Shown piece by piece: positions 8,301 through 18,867 of a stretch of DNA of 64,000 nucleotides. Source of the DNA: Bdellovibrionia bacterium (GTDB lineage Bacteria > Bdellovibrionota > Bdellovibrionia > Bdellovibrionales > JAGQZY01); the NCBI GenBank assembly GCA_030427805.1, contig JAUICP010000005.1, positions 186,001 to 250,000 of the forward strand, read 5' to 3'. A program made the position numbers and the translations under genes. Under the pieces are notes generated by a model. It was not told the DNA's origin. It ran no database searches and saw nothing but the letters and a program-made list of their open reading frames with translations. Position 1 is the first letter of the stretch, and each line of letters begins with the position of its first letter.

Positions 8301-9760
8301 AGATAAAGATTGAAGAAGCTTTAACCTATGACGACATTCTCTTGGTCCCACAGGCCTCAGAGGTGGTTCCCAGTCAAATCAATTGCAAAAGCTTTTTTGC
8401 CAAGGACCTTTATTTGCAGTTGCCAATTATCTCGGCTGCCATGGATACCGTCACTGAAAATAAAATGGCCCGAGTGCTCGCTCAGCAGGGTGGACTTGGA
8501 ATTATCCACAAAAACCTCAGTCTCGAAGAGCAGGCCTTTGAGGTCGAGAAGGTTAAAAAGTACGAATCGGGAATGATTATTGATCCGATTACTTTGGGGC
8601 CAAATTCTTTGGTCAGCGAAGCTCTCTCGTTAATGAGTAAGTACTCCATCAGTGGAGTTCCCATCACTGAGCAAGGGGAACTCGTCGGGATTCTTACTAA
8701 TCGTGACCTTCGATTTGAAACCAATACGAGTCAGCCAATTAAAAATTTAATGACTCACAAAGAAAAGCTAGTGACTGTTCCCCAGGGAACAACCTTAGAT
8801 GAAGCTAAAGCGATTTTGCAAAAACATCGCATTGAAAAGTTACCAGTGGTAGATTCTGCCGGTAAATTGGCAGGTCTCATAACAATCAAAGATATTGAGA
8901 AAGCGCAAAACTTTCCGGTCGCTTCAAAAGACAAACACGGCCGCCTCATCGTTGGTGCCGCCGTTGGGATCGACGAAGTATCTCGAAACCGTGTCGATGC
9001 CCTCGTTGAAAAAGGCTGTGACGTGGTTGTTGTTGATACAGCCCACGGTCATTCTCGCAACGTTCTCAAAATGGTTGAGTGGGTGCGAGGTCAGCACAAA
9101 GACGTCATCATTGTCGCAGGAAATGTTGTGACGGCTGATGCAACTAAGGATCTCATCGAAAAAGGAGCCGACGTCGTGAAAGTCGGTGTTGGTCCTGGAA
9201 GTATATGTACCACGCGCGTGGTTGCCGGAGTGGGTATGCCTCAAGTTTCGGCGATTATGGAATGTGGAGAGGTCGCAAAATCAAAAGGTAAAAGTATCAT
9301 TGCCGATGGTGGAGTTAAATATTCTGGCGATGTCGCCAAAGCATTGGCCCTTGGCGCGAATACCGTGATGATCGGTAATATGCTCGCCGGAGCTGACGAG
9401 AGTCCAGGTGAAACAATTCTCTATCAAGGACGAACCTATAAAGTTTATCGCGGCATGGGTTCCCTTGGAGCTATGAAAAAAGGTTCCAAGGATCGTTATT
9501 TCCAAGGAGATGTGGACGATGCTGAAAAGCTCGTTCCCGAAGGAATCGAAGGTAAGGTTCCTTACCGCGGTTCGGCCAGCGGGATCCTTCACCAACTCGC
9601 TGGAGGATTGCGCTCGGGAATGGGATATCTCGGCGCTACCGATATCAGTGAACTACAGGCTCGTGCAAAGTTTGTACGTATTTCAAGTGCTGGCCTGAGA
9701 GAGTCCCATGTTCACGACGTGAGTATTACTAAAGAAGCACCTAATTACCGTTTGGAGTAG
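8297..9760 (+). CDS. guaB: inosine-5'-monophosphate dehydrogenase
   Basis: 487 residues. It oxidises IMP to XMP with NAD+, the first committed step to GMP. Starts at ATG 8297, overlapping the upstream gene by 4 bases; [16 protein letters not shown] matches the family N-terminus, while an in-frame start at 8261 lies inside the previous gene. Two CBS motifs interrupt the TIM barrel (about residues 95-205). The catalytic loop G-S-I-C-T-T-R has Cys304, and the flap R-G-M-G-S-L-G-A-M is present. All key residues are intact. Confidence 0.97.
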   Translation: MKIKIEEALTYDDILLVPQASEVVPSQINCKSFFAKDLYLQLPIISAAMDTVTENKMARVLAQQGGLGIIHKNLSLEEQAFEVEKVKKYESGMIIDPITLGPNSLVSEALSLMSKYSISGVPITEQGELVGILTNRDLRFETNTSQPIKNLMTHKEKLVTVPQGTTLDEAKAILQKHRIEKLPVVDSAGKLAGLITIKDIEKAQNFPVASKDKHGRLIVGAAVGIDEVSRNRVDALVEKGCDVVVVDTAHGHSRNVLKMVEWVRGQHKDVIIVAGNVVTADATKDLIEKGADVVKVGVGPGSICTTRVVAGVGMPQVSAIMECGEVAKSKGKSIIADGGVKYSGDVAKALALGANTVMIGNMLAGADESPGETILYQGRTYKVYRGMGSLGAMKKGSKDRYFQGDVDDAEKLVPEGIEGKVPYRGSASGILHQLAGGLRSGMGYLGATDISELQARAKFVRISSAGLRESHVHDVSITKEAPNYRLE

Positions 9761-9764
9761 CAGC

Positions 9765-11291
9765 ATGAAGGGTGGAATCGTAGTCTTAGACTTTGGATCA
9801 CAATTAACTCAACTCATCGCTCGCCGATTGCGTGAGCTTCAGGTCTATTCGGAGTTGTTGCCTTACAATACGTCTCTTGAGCGCATCAAAGAGTTAGAGC
9901 CTTCGGGAATCATTTTGAGTGGCGGGCCGCAATCCGTGGCCGATAGTGAATCTCCAAAGCGATCAGTGAAAGAGTTAGCCGAAATCGCTCCAATCCTTGG
10001 AATCTGTTACGGCATGCAACTTATTGCCAGCGAACTCGGAGGAAAAACCGAACGGGCAGAGATTAAAGAGTACGGTGCCCAGAAAATTATTTGGGATGAT
10101 GCTCTCGGGAATCTCCCCAAGGAGCAAAAAGTTTGGATGAGCCACGGTGATGTGGTGACGAAAGCTCCCGATGGGTTTCACGTAGCCGCCCATAGTCTCA
10201 ATAATCATCCGGCCGCTCTTAAGAGTGATAAAATTTGGGCTGTTCAGTTTCATCCCGAGGTAACCCATACAGAAAACGGAACTGAAATTTTACGATCCTT
10301 TGTTTTTGACCTTTGTAAAGCTGAAGCTAATTGGAAGCCAGCGGATATCGCCAAAGAACTTATGGACAATGTAAAAAAGCAAGTCCCAGAAGGCGATCAC
10401 ATTATCGTGGGTCTTAGCGGAGGCGTGGACTCCACAGTTGTGGCGACCTTGCTGACAAAAACCTTCGGTAAAGAGCGCGTTCACTGTGTCTTCGTCGACA
10501 ATGGCCTTTTACGTAAAAATGAGTACAGCAAAGTTCTCACTCGCTACGAATCAATGGGTCTTAACGTGCGTGGGGTCGATGCCTCTGATCGATTTATGAA
10601 AGAGCTCGCGGGGTTATCCGATCCCGAGAAAAAGAGAAAAACCATTGGCCGGGTTTTCATCGAGGTCTTTGACGATGCCGTTAAAGAAATCGGACAACCC
10701 ATTCAATGGCTCGCCCAGGGAACACTCTATCCCGACGTGATCGAGAGCGTATCTCCAAGAGGAGAGTCTGTAACAATAAAATCTCACCACAACGTGGGTG
10801 GTCTGCCAGAAAAAATGAACATGAAACTGGTCGAGCCACTTAGAGAATTGTTTAAAGATGAAGTTCGTGCCCTTGGTGAACAGATTGGTATTGATCGCGC
10901 CTCCTTGTGGCGCCATCCTTTTCCCGGGCCCGGTCTTGCCATTCGCGTGATGGGTGAAGTGAATAAAGAAAATCTCGATGTTTTGCGTGAGGCAGACGAT
11001 ATTTATATTTCTGAATTAGAAAAGAACGACCTCTACGGAAAGATTTGGCAGGCCTTTTGTGTGCTCTTGCCAGTGCAAACTGTAGGAGTCCAAGGGGACG
11101 CTCGAACCTATGACAAAGTTGTAGCCATTCGAGCAGTAACTTCTCACGATGGAATGACGGCAGACTGGTTTGACTTTAGTCACCAATTTTTGAGTCATGT
11201 TTCTAACCGTATTACCAACGAGGTCAACGGGGTGAATCGGGTGGTTTATGATGTGACATCTAAACCTCCAGGGACCATTGAGTGGGAATAG
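9765..11291 (+). CDS. guaA: GMP synthase (glutamine-hydrolysing)
   Basis: 508 residues, 4 bases after guaB. It aminates XMP to GMP using glutamine and ATP. The N-terminal class I glutamine amidotransferase domain has Cys81 in G-I-C-Y-G-M-Q and the His/Glu pair in F-H-P-E-V. The ATP-pyrophosphatase P-loop S-G-G-V-D-S is near residue 220. The dimerisation domain ends in the family tail K-P-P-G-T-I-E-W-E. The ribosome site is the TGGAG inside the guaB stop region. Confidence 0.97.
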   Translation: MKGGIVVLDFGSQLTQLIARRLRELQVYSELLPYNTSLERIKELEPSGIILSGGPQSVADSESPKRSVKELAEIAPILGICYGMQLIASELGGKTERAEIKEYGAQKIIWDDALGNLPKEQKVWMSHGDVVTKAPDGFHVAAHSLNNHPAALKSDKIWAVQFHPEVTHTENGTEILRSFVFDLCKAEANWKPADIAKELMDNVKKQVPEGDHIIVGLSGGVDSTVVATLLTKTFGKERVHCVFVDNGLLRKNEYSKVLTRYESMGLNVRGVDASDRFMKELAGLSDPEKKRKTIGRVFIEVFDDAVKEIGQPIQWLAQGTLYPDVIESVSPRGESVTIKSHHNVGGLPEKMNMKLVEPLRELFKDEVRALGEQIGIDRASLWRHPFPGPGLAIRVMGEVNKENLDVLREADDIYISELEKNDLYGKIWQAFCVLLPVQTVGVQGDARTYDKVVAIRAVTSHDGMTADWFDFSHQFLSHVSNRITNEVNGVNRVVYDVTSKPPGTIEWE

Positions 11292-11321
11292 TATTATAGG
11301 CTAAGGATATTTGGGGGATCC

Positions 11322-14300
11322 ATGGCATTTGTTCATTTACATAATCATTCGCAATATTCCATGCTCGAAGCGAGCTGTCGAACTAAGGAACTCGCTAAGA
11401 AGGCAGCCGAATTCGGTATGCCGGCGGTGGCTCTCACTGACAATGGCAATATGTTTGGCGCCATTGAGTTTTACTTTGCGTGTCGTGGGGCAGGAGTAAA
11501 GCCCATTATTGGTTGCGATTTTTTCTTGGCCCCCCAAGGTCGTCTTGTCAAAGGTGAAAACAAGGAAGCTGCGCAAAAACCCAATACTCGTATTGTTTTG
11601 CTCGCCATGAATTTCAAAGGTTATCAAAACCTGTGTAAGCTTTCGTCGATTGGTTACCAAGAAGGCTTTTACTATAAACCGAGAATCGACAAAGACGTAC
11701 TCAAGGAATACTCCGAGGATATTATTTGTCTATCGGGGGGAATTCGCGGGGATGTCGCATTAACTTTGCAAAACCACGGCGAAGAGGAAGCTCTCAAAGT
11801 TGCAAAAGAGCTTAAAGAAATATTTGGCGATCGTTTTTATTTAGAATTGAATCGCACCGGCCTTTCTGAGTGGAAGACCATAAATGAATTCATGCTTAAA
11901 GCCAGTCGTGAGCTCGATATCCCTGTTGTTGCTGCCAACGATGTTCACTATATGAAGCAGGGCGATCAAATCGCCCAAGAAGTTTTGATTTGTATTGGAT
12001 CAAATAAAACCTTACAGGATGAGAGTCGTTTTAGACTCGGTTCGGATCAATTTTACTTTAAGTCATCCGAGCAAATGGAAGATCTCTTTAAGGATTTGCC
12101 CGAGGCCATTGAAAACACGGTAAAGATTGCCGATCGTTGTAATATCGAATTTATTCTCGAAGATGAAAATGGGAAGCCGATTTACCACCTTCCTTCCTAT
12201 CCGACCCAAGGTGGAGTGAGTTTAAAGGATGAAATTCGCCGGGTAGCCCTCGAGGGATTAGAAAAGCGTTTTAAAGAAGCTGAAGCTCGAGATGAAACCG
12301 TTCCCGAAGATAAAAAGCCCGAGTATTTTAAGCGTCTCGATTACGAGCTCGAAGTCATTGAAGGAATGGGCTTTAATGGTTACTTCCTGATCGTACAGGA
12401 TTTCATTAATTGGGCAAAGGACCACGGCATTCCGGTTGGGCCGGGACGAGGGTCTGGAGCGGGATCTCTGGTCGCCTATTGCTTAATGATTACAGATCTC
12501 GATCCGATGCCCTACAACCTTATTTTTGAACGTTTCTTAAACCCAGAGCGGGTTTCGATGCCGGATTTTGATATTGATTTCTGTCAGGAACGACGTTCTG
12601 AGGTTATCGACTATGTGACACAAAAGTATGGTGAAGAGTCGGTTTCGCAAATTATTACCTACGGAAAACTCCAAGCCAGGGCGGCCCTCAGAGATGTGGG
12701 TCGAGTTCTTGGAATGACCTATGCCGAAGTGGACGTGGTGGCAAAATTGATTCCTGATAAACTGGGGATTACTTTAGGCGAAGCCATAGAAATGGAGCCA
12801 CGACTTCGCGAACAAATGGAAATGAATCCACAAGTGAATACCATGCTCGATCTTGCGCAAAAAGTGGAAGGTCTTGTTCGTCACGCGGGGATTCACGCAG
12901 CCGGTGTTATCATTGCCGATGGACAGCTCGTGCAGCACGCTCCACTCTACAAGGGTGTTGATGGTGAGAATGTTGTTCAATACGACATGAAGCACTCAGA
13001 AAAAATTGGCTTAATCAAGTTTGACTTCTTGGGTTTGAAAACCCTGACCCATATTCAGGATTGCTTAAATCTTATTCAGAAAAATCGTGATAAAAAAATT
13101 CTCCCCAACGAAATTCCGATGTCGGATCAAGGGATTTACGAAATCATGAGTCGGGGAGATACTTTTGGTATTTTCCAGTTCGAGTCAGAGGGTATTACCG
13201 ACACCATTAAAAAGGTAAAACCGACCTGCTTTGAAGATATCGTAGCCATTAACGCCCTCTATCGTCCGGGTCCGATGGATATGATTCCCGAGTACGCTAA
13301 GCGAAAGCACGGCGAAAAGAAGGTTCAGTATTTGTTTCCGGAACTGGAGCCGATCCTCAAGGAAACATACGGAGTTATCATTTACCAGGAGCAGGTACAG
13401 CTCATCGCCGCAACTATTGCCAATTACTCACTCGGTGAAGCCGATATGCTCCGACGCGCGATGGGTAAGAAAATTGCTGAAGAAATGGCAAAGCAAAAAA
13501 CACGATTCTTGGCAGGGGCGAAAGAAAACAATCACGACCCGAAAAAAGCCGAAGAACTTTTTGATTTGATGGCGGAGTTTGCAAAGTATGGATTTAACAA
13601 ATCCCACGCGGCCGCCTATTGTGTCATCGCCGCGCAAACCGCTTGGTTGAAGAATTACTATCCCGTCGAGTTTTACGCCGCCCTTCTATCTACGGAAATG
13701 AGCGATACTGATAAGATTGTTAAGTACGTCAAGAAGGCACGGCAATCAGGTATCGAAGTAAAGCCTCCCCATGTGAATCACTCGGATTACAAGTTTAACG
13801 TTAATGGCGATGTCCTTTATTTTAGCTTGGGTGCCATTAAGGGTGTTGGGCAAAGTGCTGTTGAAGCTATTGTCGAAGCCAGGGAAAATGCCGAAAAAGG
13901 TGAGTTTGAGAGTCTCGAACACTTTTTTGATAGTATCGATCTCCGGCGAGTGAATAAAAAGGTTATCGAATGTCTCATCAAGTCTGGTGCCCTCGACGGC
14001 TTTGGTCCGACGCGATCGCAACTTTTTGATGCCTATACCCGCTTTTTAGAGTCCGCAGAGATTAAGCAAAAAGATGCTGAAGTTGGCCAGGGTAATCTTT
14101 TTGATATGATGGATGAAGAAGAACAGTCTGAAACTAAAGTGCAGCTGCCAGACATTCCTCCATGGAGCCGAAGAACGCGCTTGGCTTACGAGAAAGAAGT
14201 TCTCGGGTTTTATTTAAGTGACCACCCCTTGAATGGTCTAGAAGAGGTTTGCAGGCTTTGGACTGATTGTACGGTCGAGGGACTTGAAAATAGAGAACAC

Positions 14301-14801
14301 AAGAAGCGAGTCATTTTGGCGGGCCTCATAGGGAGCTTTAAGGAGTTTATCACTAAAAAGGGAACCCGAATGGCCTTTGCGAGTATTGAAGATCTTACGG
14401 GTTCGGTGGAATTAATCGTCTTTCCAGATACATTTGCAGCCAGTGAGGCCGTACTAAAAAGTGATGCTCCTCTACTGGTGGCAGGAACTCTTGAAAAAGA
14501 CGAAAACTCGCAAAAGATTATTGCCGAAAAAATTAGTATTCTCGATACGGCCATGGAAAAGGTGAGTAAGGTCGTCGTAAAAATTGAACCGGGTATGGAA
14601 GCGAAGATGGCTCTTCTTGAAGAAACTCTTAAACGCTTTCCTGGGTCGACCAAAGTGAGCTTTCAAATGGATCTCGACGACATTCATAAGCGGGTCGAGA
14701 TGGATATTCTCGATCCCGAAGGAATTGCAGCTTCTGGTGAGGTCTTCGAAAGTATTCAGTCCTTACTAGGCCGCGATGATGTGATTGAAGTTCGTCGTTA
14801 G
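11322..14801 (+). CDS. dnaE: DNA polymerase III alpha subunit
   Basis: 1,159 residues, the usual length for DnaE1. It is the replicative polymerase subunit. Domains in order: PHP (starts F-V-H-L-H-N-H-S-Q-Y-S-M-L-E), palm with G-P-G-R-G-S-G-A-G-S and the catalytic aspartates in P-D-F-D-I-D-F (residues 414-420), fingers, helix-hairpin-helix, and a C-terminal OB fold (about residues 995-1075). The beta-clamp motif region around Q-G-N-L-F-D-M is visible near residue 927. GGGGGATCC precedes the ATG, 30 bases after guaA, so it may be cotranscribed. Confidence 0.97.
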   Translation: MAFVHLHNHSQYSMLEASCRTKELAKKAAEFGMPAVALTDNGNMFGAIEFYFACRGAGVKPIIGCDFFLAPQGRLVKGENKEAAQKPNTRIVLLAMNFKGYQNLCKLSSIGYQEGFYYKPRIDKDVLKEYSEDIICLSGGIRGDVALTLQNHGEEEALKVAKELKEIFGDRFYLELNRTGLSEWKTINEFMLKASRELDIPVVAANDVHYMKQGDQIAQEVLICIGSNKTLQDESRFRLGSDQFYFKSSEQMEDLFKDLPEAIENTVKIADRCNIEFILEDENGKPIYHLPSYPTQGGVSLKDEIRRVALEGLEKRFKEAEARDETVPEDKKPEYFKRLDYELEVIEGMGFNGYFLIVQDFINWAKDHGIPVGPGRGSGAGSLVAYCLMITDLDPMPYNLIFERFLNPERVSMPDFDIDFCQERRSEVIDYVTQKYGEESVSQIITYGKLQARAALRDVGRVLGMTYAEVDVVAKLIPDKLGITLGEAIEMEPRLREQMEMNPQVNTMLDLAQKVEGLVRHAGIHAAGVIIADGQLVQHAPLYKGVDGENVVQYDMKHSEKIGLIKFDFLGLKTLTHIQDCLNLIQKNRDKKILPNEIPMSDQGIYEIMSRGDTFGIFQFESEGITDTIKKVKPTCFEDIVAINALYRPGPMDMIPEYAKRKHGEKKVQYLFPELEPILKETYGVIIYQEQVQLIAATIANYSLGEADMLRRAMGKKIAEEMAKQKTRFLAGAKENNHDPKKAEELFDLMAEFAKYGFNKSHAAAYCVIAAQTAWLKNYYPVEFYAALLSTEMSDTDKIVKYVKKARQSGIEVKPPHVNHSDYKFNVNGDVLYFSLGAIKGVGQSAVEAIVEARENAEKGEFESLEHFFDSIDLRRVNKKVIECLIKSGALDGFGPTRSQLFDAYTRFLESAEIKQKDAEVGQGNLFDMMDEEEQSETKVQLPDIPPWSRRTRLAYEKEVLGFYLSDHPLNGLEEVCRLWTDCTVEGLENREHKKRVILAGLIGSFKEFITKKGTRMAFASIEDLTGSVELIVFPDTFAASEAVLKSDAPLLVAGTLEKDENSQKIIAEKISILDTAMEKVSKVVVKIEPGMEAKMALLEETLKRFPGSTKVSFQMDLDDIHKRVEMDILDPEGIAASGEVFESIQSLLGRDDVIEVRR

Positions 14802-14804
14802 TTT

Positions 14805-16541
14805 TTAAAAAACTCGAATCCTTCCAAGTTCAATCTGATTGATACCGGTTTTTTGCCGGATACGGGCCTGGAGTTCGTCTTTGTGCCCGTTGAGGACATC
14901 GATAATCTTTTGTCGATTATTACCTCGTGTAGCGATCAGGGAGTTGAGTCGGTAGTCACTGTGAAGAATATTTCCGATGAGGATGTTCTTGTATTCATCA
15001 AAACTAAACTCACTTTGTAAAATGAGGCGCATTTCTTTTTCGAGGAGTTCGCCCACCGTCGCCATTTGCGTTCTTTGCTCGGCGGGAAACCCTTCGCTAA
15101 TTGAAGAAAAGCGAATTCGATAGGGGGACCTCGTTTCTTCTGCAAAATTGTATAGTAGAAATGAGTAGACTTCTTCCCATTCATGGGGAGGGAGCTGTTC
15201 TTTGAGCCAAAGAACACAATCATCACCACTACAATAGACTTCGGAAGCATCCAGAGAAAACCGACCAGCGATCCACTCTCTTAAAAAACGGCTTAAAGAG
15301 TTTTTCTTGAGACGGATTTCTGCGGTGAGATGCTCTTCGTTTTCGCGAATTTTTACTAGAAGATCTCGATCGAGATTCATTCGCTTGGCAACAGCGAGGG
15401 CGACGACAAACCAGTTGTCCGCACCCATGCCGACGAAGTCGGCTGTAATTCCTCCGAACTCAGCTTCATTTAAATTTGCCGAGACTCTTTCTGGAATAAA
15501 CAAGGCGGGAGAGAAAAGATCGATTCCCTCAGCATAGGAGGCTAAATGAAGGAGACTTTCATCGTCCATTTCGACTTTAAAGCGGTCTTGAATTTTTTGG
15601 CGAAGACCGTCGACCGTTCTTTCTTTGCGCAAAATTTCAAAGAGGGCTTGGTTGGGAATATAGGCTTCATCTAAAGAAAAGCCCTCATCTTCGGGGAGAC
15701 GCAGGCGATGGCGATAGACTTGATCGTCTACGATCGCAAACATCGGAGCCGCTTGCTCGGGATTTGTTAAGGCCCACATTTCTAGGCGCATTCTGTTGTA
15801 TTCGATCAGTCTTAAAGACGATCGCAAACTCTCTTGAGTTTGGGGGTCGTCAAAACGAGTGTACCATCGATCGCCTGTTCTTCGGACTTCTCTTACAGCC
15901 AAATTGGCCTCATCTGCGAGGCCGCCAAAGCCTACATTCATCCACTGGGAAAAACCAATATCGTCAAAAAGACCTGAGGCAATGCCATCGAGGGTTCTAC
16001 GCATTCTTCGCATCGAAATTCGGTAGCTCCAGAACACAGCATCTTCGAACTCGGTCATTGTCTCTGGTTCGAGTTCCACTCGGGCGACTCCGCTTTCAAC
16101 TTTAAAGTCTGAATAGGAGGCCAAACTATTTGAGACTCCTCTTGGAGCGAAAAATTTGAGAGCTTGGAAGAAATAGTATTTGTGAAGGTTACTGAGGATC
16201 GTAACGACGTCTTTGTCTCCTGCGAAGATTTCGTCATTGGCTCTTTTGAGCATTGAGTTTTCGACGATGAAAAACAGATGGTCAGGTGAGCCACTTTGTG
16301 CCATGTCGATCCAGACCTGATTCTCTTCGGGGCTCGTGCTAGAGTACTTTAAATATTGAGGTCCGTATTGGTCTTTGATGGCCCGAATGCCCTCTCGATG
16401 GGCGTCTGGAATGGATAAAGGTGCTAGAGACAGGAATTTTTGCTCGCAGCTGGGTCGCGCCTGACCCGTGATCGCCATAAAAATCACCAGAGCAAATGGT
16501 GCTAAATAGGTAATCTTGTTTCGAATTTTATGCAATTTCAC
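14805..16541 (-). CDS. secreted hypothetical protein, 578 aa
   Basis: Starts at GTG 16541 with AGAGGA upstream (an ATG at 16562 has no such site). Residues about 1-29 are a signal peptide (Leu/Val/Ile core, cleavage near G-Q-A/R-P). The mature part is rich in Arg, Glu and Leu and looks mainly helical. It has three cysteines: one near the mature N-terminus and a pair in Y-C-S-G-D-D-C. I do not recognise a family and see no catalytic motif. It converges on dnaE with a 3-base gap, where only a weak GTTTTT/AAAAAC palindrome could act as terminator. Likely periplasmic. Confidence 0.72.
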   Translation of the reverse strand: MKLHKIRNKITYLAPFALVIFMAITGQARPSCEQKFLSLAPLSIPDAHREGIRAIKDQYGPQYLKYSSTSPEENQVWIDMAQSGSPDHLFFIVENSMLKRANDEIFAGDKDVVTILSNLHKYYFFQALKFFAPRGVSNSLASYSDFKVESGVARVELEPETMTEFEDAVFWSYRISMRRMRRTLDGIASGLFDDIGFSQWMNVGFGGLADEANLAVREVRRTGDRWYTRFDDPQTQESLRSSLRLIEYNRMRLEMWALTNPEQAAPMFAIVDDQVYRHRLRLPEDEGFSLDEAYIPNQALFEILRKERTVDGLRQKIQDRFKVEMDDESLLHLASYAEGIDLFSPALFIPERVSANLNEAEFGGITADFVGMGADNWFVVALAVAKRMNLDRDLLVKIRENEEHLTAEIRLKKNSLSRFLREWIAGRFSLDASEVYCSGDDCVLWLKEQLPPHEWEEVYSFLLYNFAEETRSPYRIRFSSISEGFPAEQRTQMATVGELLEKEMRLILQSEFSFDEYKNILIGNILHSDYRLNSLIATRGNNRQKIIDVLNGHKDELQARIRQKTGINQIELGRIRVF

Positions 16542-16654
16542 TGGATCCTCTTTTCTACGCAAAGAGGAATTGCAATGAAGATTCCAAAATAAATTCCGGA
16601 TGTAATCTAATTTTTTTAATTTTTGGAGAGGCCTTCGGAGGGTTATTTGGGGTG

Positions 16655-17458
16655 TTATTGGGGTTTTGTTTTCTTACCCCACCAACAACCGGCCTTGTTC
16701 AGCATATCACTGTAGCGCCTGAGATAAGGGCGGATGGAAGCCGCTCCATCGAAGTATTTATGGTAGGCCTTTTCTTTTTCAGTCGGTTGGGTCAGCATTT
16801 TAAAAAGTCCATAGTGGCCTTTTAGAATTTGAATATCAATTTTACTGACGATACGTTCCCAGTCGTGATTTTCTCCTTCGACCTGGAAGCTGCCATTGAC
16901 TTTAACCACATTGGGTAGAAGATTCTTGTAGATCTGTTCTTCGTTAGCTTGAGCTTCTTGAGCCCCCTTTTCGCCATTGTTCCAAAGATCGGTGAAGTAT
17001 TGATAACAGCGAGTCTTTTTTGTGAATTTCCCGTCTTTGTTAGTGAAGTACTTATAAGAAATTTCATAGCCCTCACGGGACGATATGTCGACGACTAACA
17101 TTTGTTCCACAGGATATTCGCTTTTTAGGTAGAGTGAAACTGGTCCGTAGATTTTCAGTGGAAAACTATCAATCTCTTTTTGTGTGTGGCGATCAGTGAT
17201 TTTTATATCTTCGGCGCGAATGGATTTAATGTCGTAGTAGTTCAATATTTTGAAGTCTGCTTGAACGGCACCAAGAACCACCTGCTGACTTTCTTCTGAG
17301 AAGAGAACGGGTTTTTCTTTGCTCGTTGTTTCGTTTTGCCCTTGCGAGGTCGTTTTCTCCATGGTCTTTTTTGAGAGATTTTCAGGAGATGATTTTTCTG
17401 ACGTGCAGGAGATGAGAAGAAAAGCCAAAGATAGAATTAAAGTAAAAGACTGGTTCAC
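16655..17458 (-). CDS. putative lipoprotein, 267 aa
   Basis: Starts at GTG 17458 with GGAGG upstream. The signal peptide ends in the lipobox L-I-S-C at residues 17-20. A Ser/Glu/Lys-rich linker of about 40 residues follows, then a globular domain rich in Tyr, Lys and Ile, ending with C-W-W-G-K-K. No family recognised. It lies head-to-head with the FlgT-like pair at 17627 and upstream of the 578-aa exported protein on the same strand. Confidence 0.72.
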   Translation of the reverse strand: MNQSFTLILSLAFLLISCTSEKSSPENLSKKTMEKTTSQGQNETTSKEKPVLFSEESQQVVLGAVQADFKILNYYDIKSIRAEDIKITDRHTQKEIDSFPLKIYGPVSLYLKSEYPVEQMLVVDISSREGYEISYKYFTNKDGKFTKKTRCYQYFTDLWNNGEKGAQEAQANEEQIYKNLLPNVVKVNGSFQVEGENHDWERIVSKIDIQILKGHYGLFKMLTQPTEKEKAYHKYFDGAASIRPYLRRYSDMLNKAGCWWGKKTKPQ

Positions 17459-17573
17459 GGATCCTCCAGAGCCCTTAATGCTGACGCGTTGCAATTTTTT
17501 ACCAAGGCCCTTCTGCAAAGAAAAGTAAAAGGAAGCAAAATTGTAAACAGATCGAAAGATCGGGTCCCTTAAG

Positions 17574-17602
17574 TTGACAGGAATTACTATTGAATATCAA
17601 AT
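17574..17602 (+). promoter_or_regulatory. putative sigma70 promoter of the FlgT-like operon
   Basis: Perfect TTGACA at 17574 and TCAAAT at 17597 with a 17-base spacer, 25 bases before the ATG at 17627. Confidence 0.6.
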
Positions 17603-17626
17603 AAAACCCATAACTTAGGTGGATTT

Positions 17627-18808
17627 ATGGGAAAACTTTTAGCCTTTATTCTGACGACGCTTTTAGCCCTTCAACTGGGAGCTGCTGAAAACATTATCGA
17701 GATGACTCTCGAAGGTCGATCCAAGCGAAGTAACTTGGCCCAGGCTCGCAATGATATCTTAGAGCAAGTTATGAAAAATGCCGCTCGACTTAAAGTGATC
17801 GAGCTCATCGGTGAAGAAAAGTACAATAAGAACAGAGCTTTTATAAACACCTTAGTTTTGAAGCAAGCTGCTAAATTTATTCCGGTGGCCACACCGAGTA
17901 AAATGAAAAGAGCCGCCGACGGTTCCTATAGTATGTCGGTGAATCTTAAACTTTCAGCGGGATCTCTGCGCTCTATATTGCAAAAAAATGGACTGCTTTA
18001 TGAAAGAGACGGGCAAGCTCGGATTTTGCCGATGATCGCCTGGGAAGACCGAATCAATTCGCAGCATTTTAGCTGGTGGACCTCCCAAGGGAGTGGAACG
18101 AATGCATTTTTGCAACAGCTCGACTCTGACTTAAATAAGAGTTTGTACAATGAGTTTGCGCAGAGGGGCTTTTACAGTTTTCAACCCTTAAGCTTTCCAC
18201 TGGCAAGTTTAATCCCGAGTAATTTTGTGAGTGAACGTCTAAGAACCAGCGACTTTCAATTTTATGGCGACCTCCTGCAGTCAGATATCGTTGCTACGGG
18301 GAGTGTAGAAATTGTTTCAAATAAGAATCTTGTAGGGGCATCGACAGTCATGATTCGCATTAGTGCCATCCAAACGGTCAACGGTCGAACGATTGCCGAA
18401 GTTTCGCGAAACTACGATACCGAAACCGGACTCTTTGAGACGACATTGAGAAATCGCATGCAAACTTCGACCAGTGAAATCGCACAGGACTTAGCAGTAC
18501 AAATTCGCGAAGCCTGGGAGAAGGGAACTTTTGGTGCTAATTTACTGCAACTCGCTTTGCGTGGAAATTTTGATTACCAATCCCTCAAGGATATTAAAGA
18601 ATTCTTAGTGGACTCCTTTAGAGAAGTGAAGACGGTCAAAGAAAGAAAATTTCTTCCCAATGAAGTGGTTTTTGAAATCGATTATAAAGGTGGGGCAGAA
18701 AAGCTGGCCAATCAGTTAAATGCGGTAGATAAAAGTCGATTTCCCTATCGAATCGAAGGACTTGAGGCCGGTAAAATTGTGCTGAGTCGTCTAGGGCGAC
18801 CGGACTAA
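17627..18808 (+). CDS. FlgT N-terminal-domain-like secreted protein
   Basis: 393 residues with a signal peptide (residues 1-20, L-G-A-A/E-N). The mature N-terminus (about 20-125) has the FlgT_N/LPP20-like pattern: E-G-R-x6-L-A-Q-A-R-N-D-I-L-E-Q-V, a helical region, then strands ending S-M-S-V-N-L-K-L. Residues 130-290 include a strand-rich part with a G-D-L-L-Q-S-D-I-V-A-T-G-S-V-E-I segment, like TolB/CsgG-type nucleotide-free domains. FlgT forms the H-ring around the flagellar basal body in sheathed-flagellum bacteria. Only this layout supports the call. The following lipoprotein looks like the other FlgT domains. Confidence 0.5.
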   Translation: MGKLLAFILTTLLALQLGAAENIIEMTLEGRSKRSNLAQARNDILEQVMKNAARLKVIELIGEEKYNKNRAFINTLVLKQAAKFIPVATPSKMKRAADGSYSMSVNLKLSAGSLRSILQKNGLLYERDGQARILPMIAWEDRINSQHFSWWTSQGSGTNAFLQQLDSDLNKSLYNEFAQRGFYSFQPLSFPLASLIPSNFVSERLRTSDFQFYGDLLQSDIVATGSVEIVSNKNLVGASTVMIRISAIQTVNGRTIAEVSRNYDTETGLFETTLRNRMQTSTSEIAQDLAVQIREAWEKGTFGANLLQLALRGNFDYQSLKDIKEFLVDSFREVKTVKERKFLPNEVVFEIDYKGGAEKLANQLNAVDKSRFPYRIEGLEAGKIVLSRLGRPD

Positions 18809-18867
18809 GGTCGCTAGAACCCACTATTTCGACTTTTCTTCTGCAGGCAACCGTCTAAAATAGAACC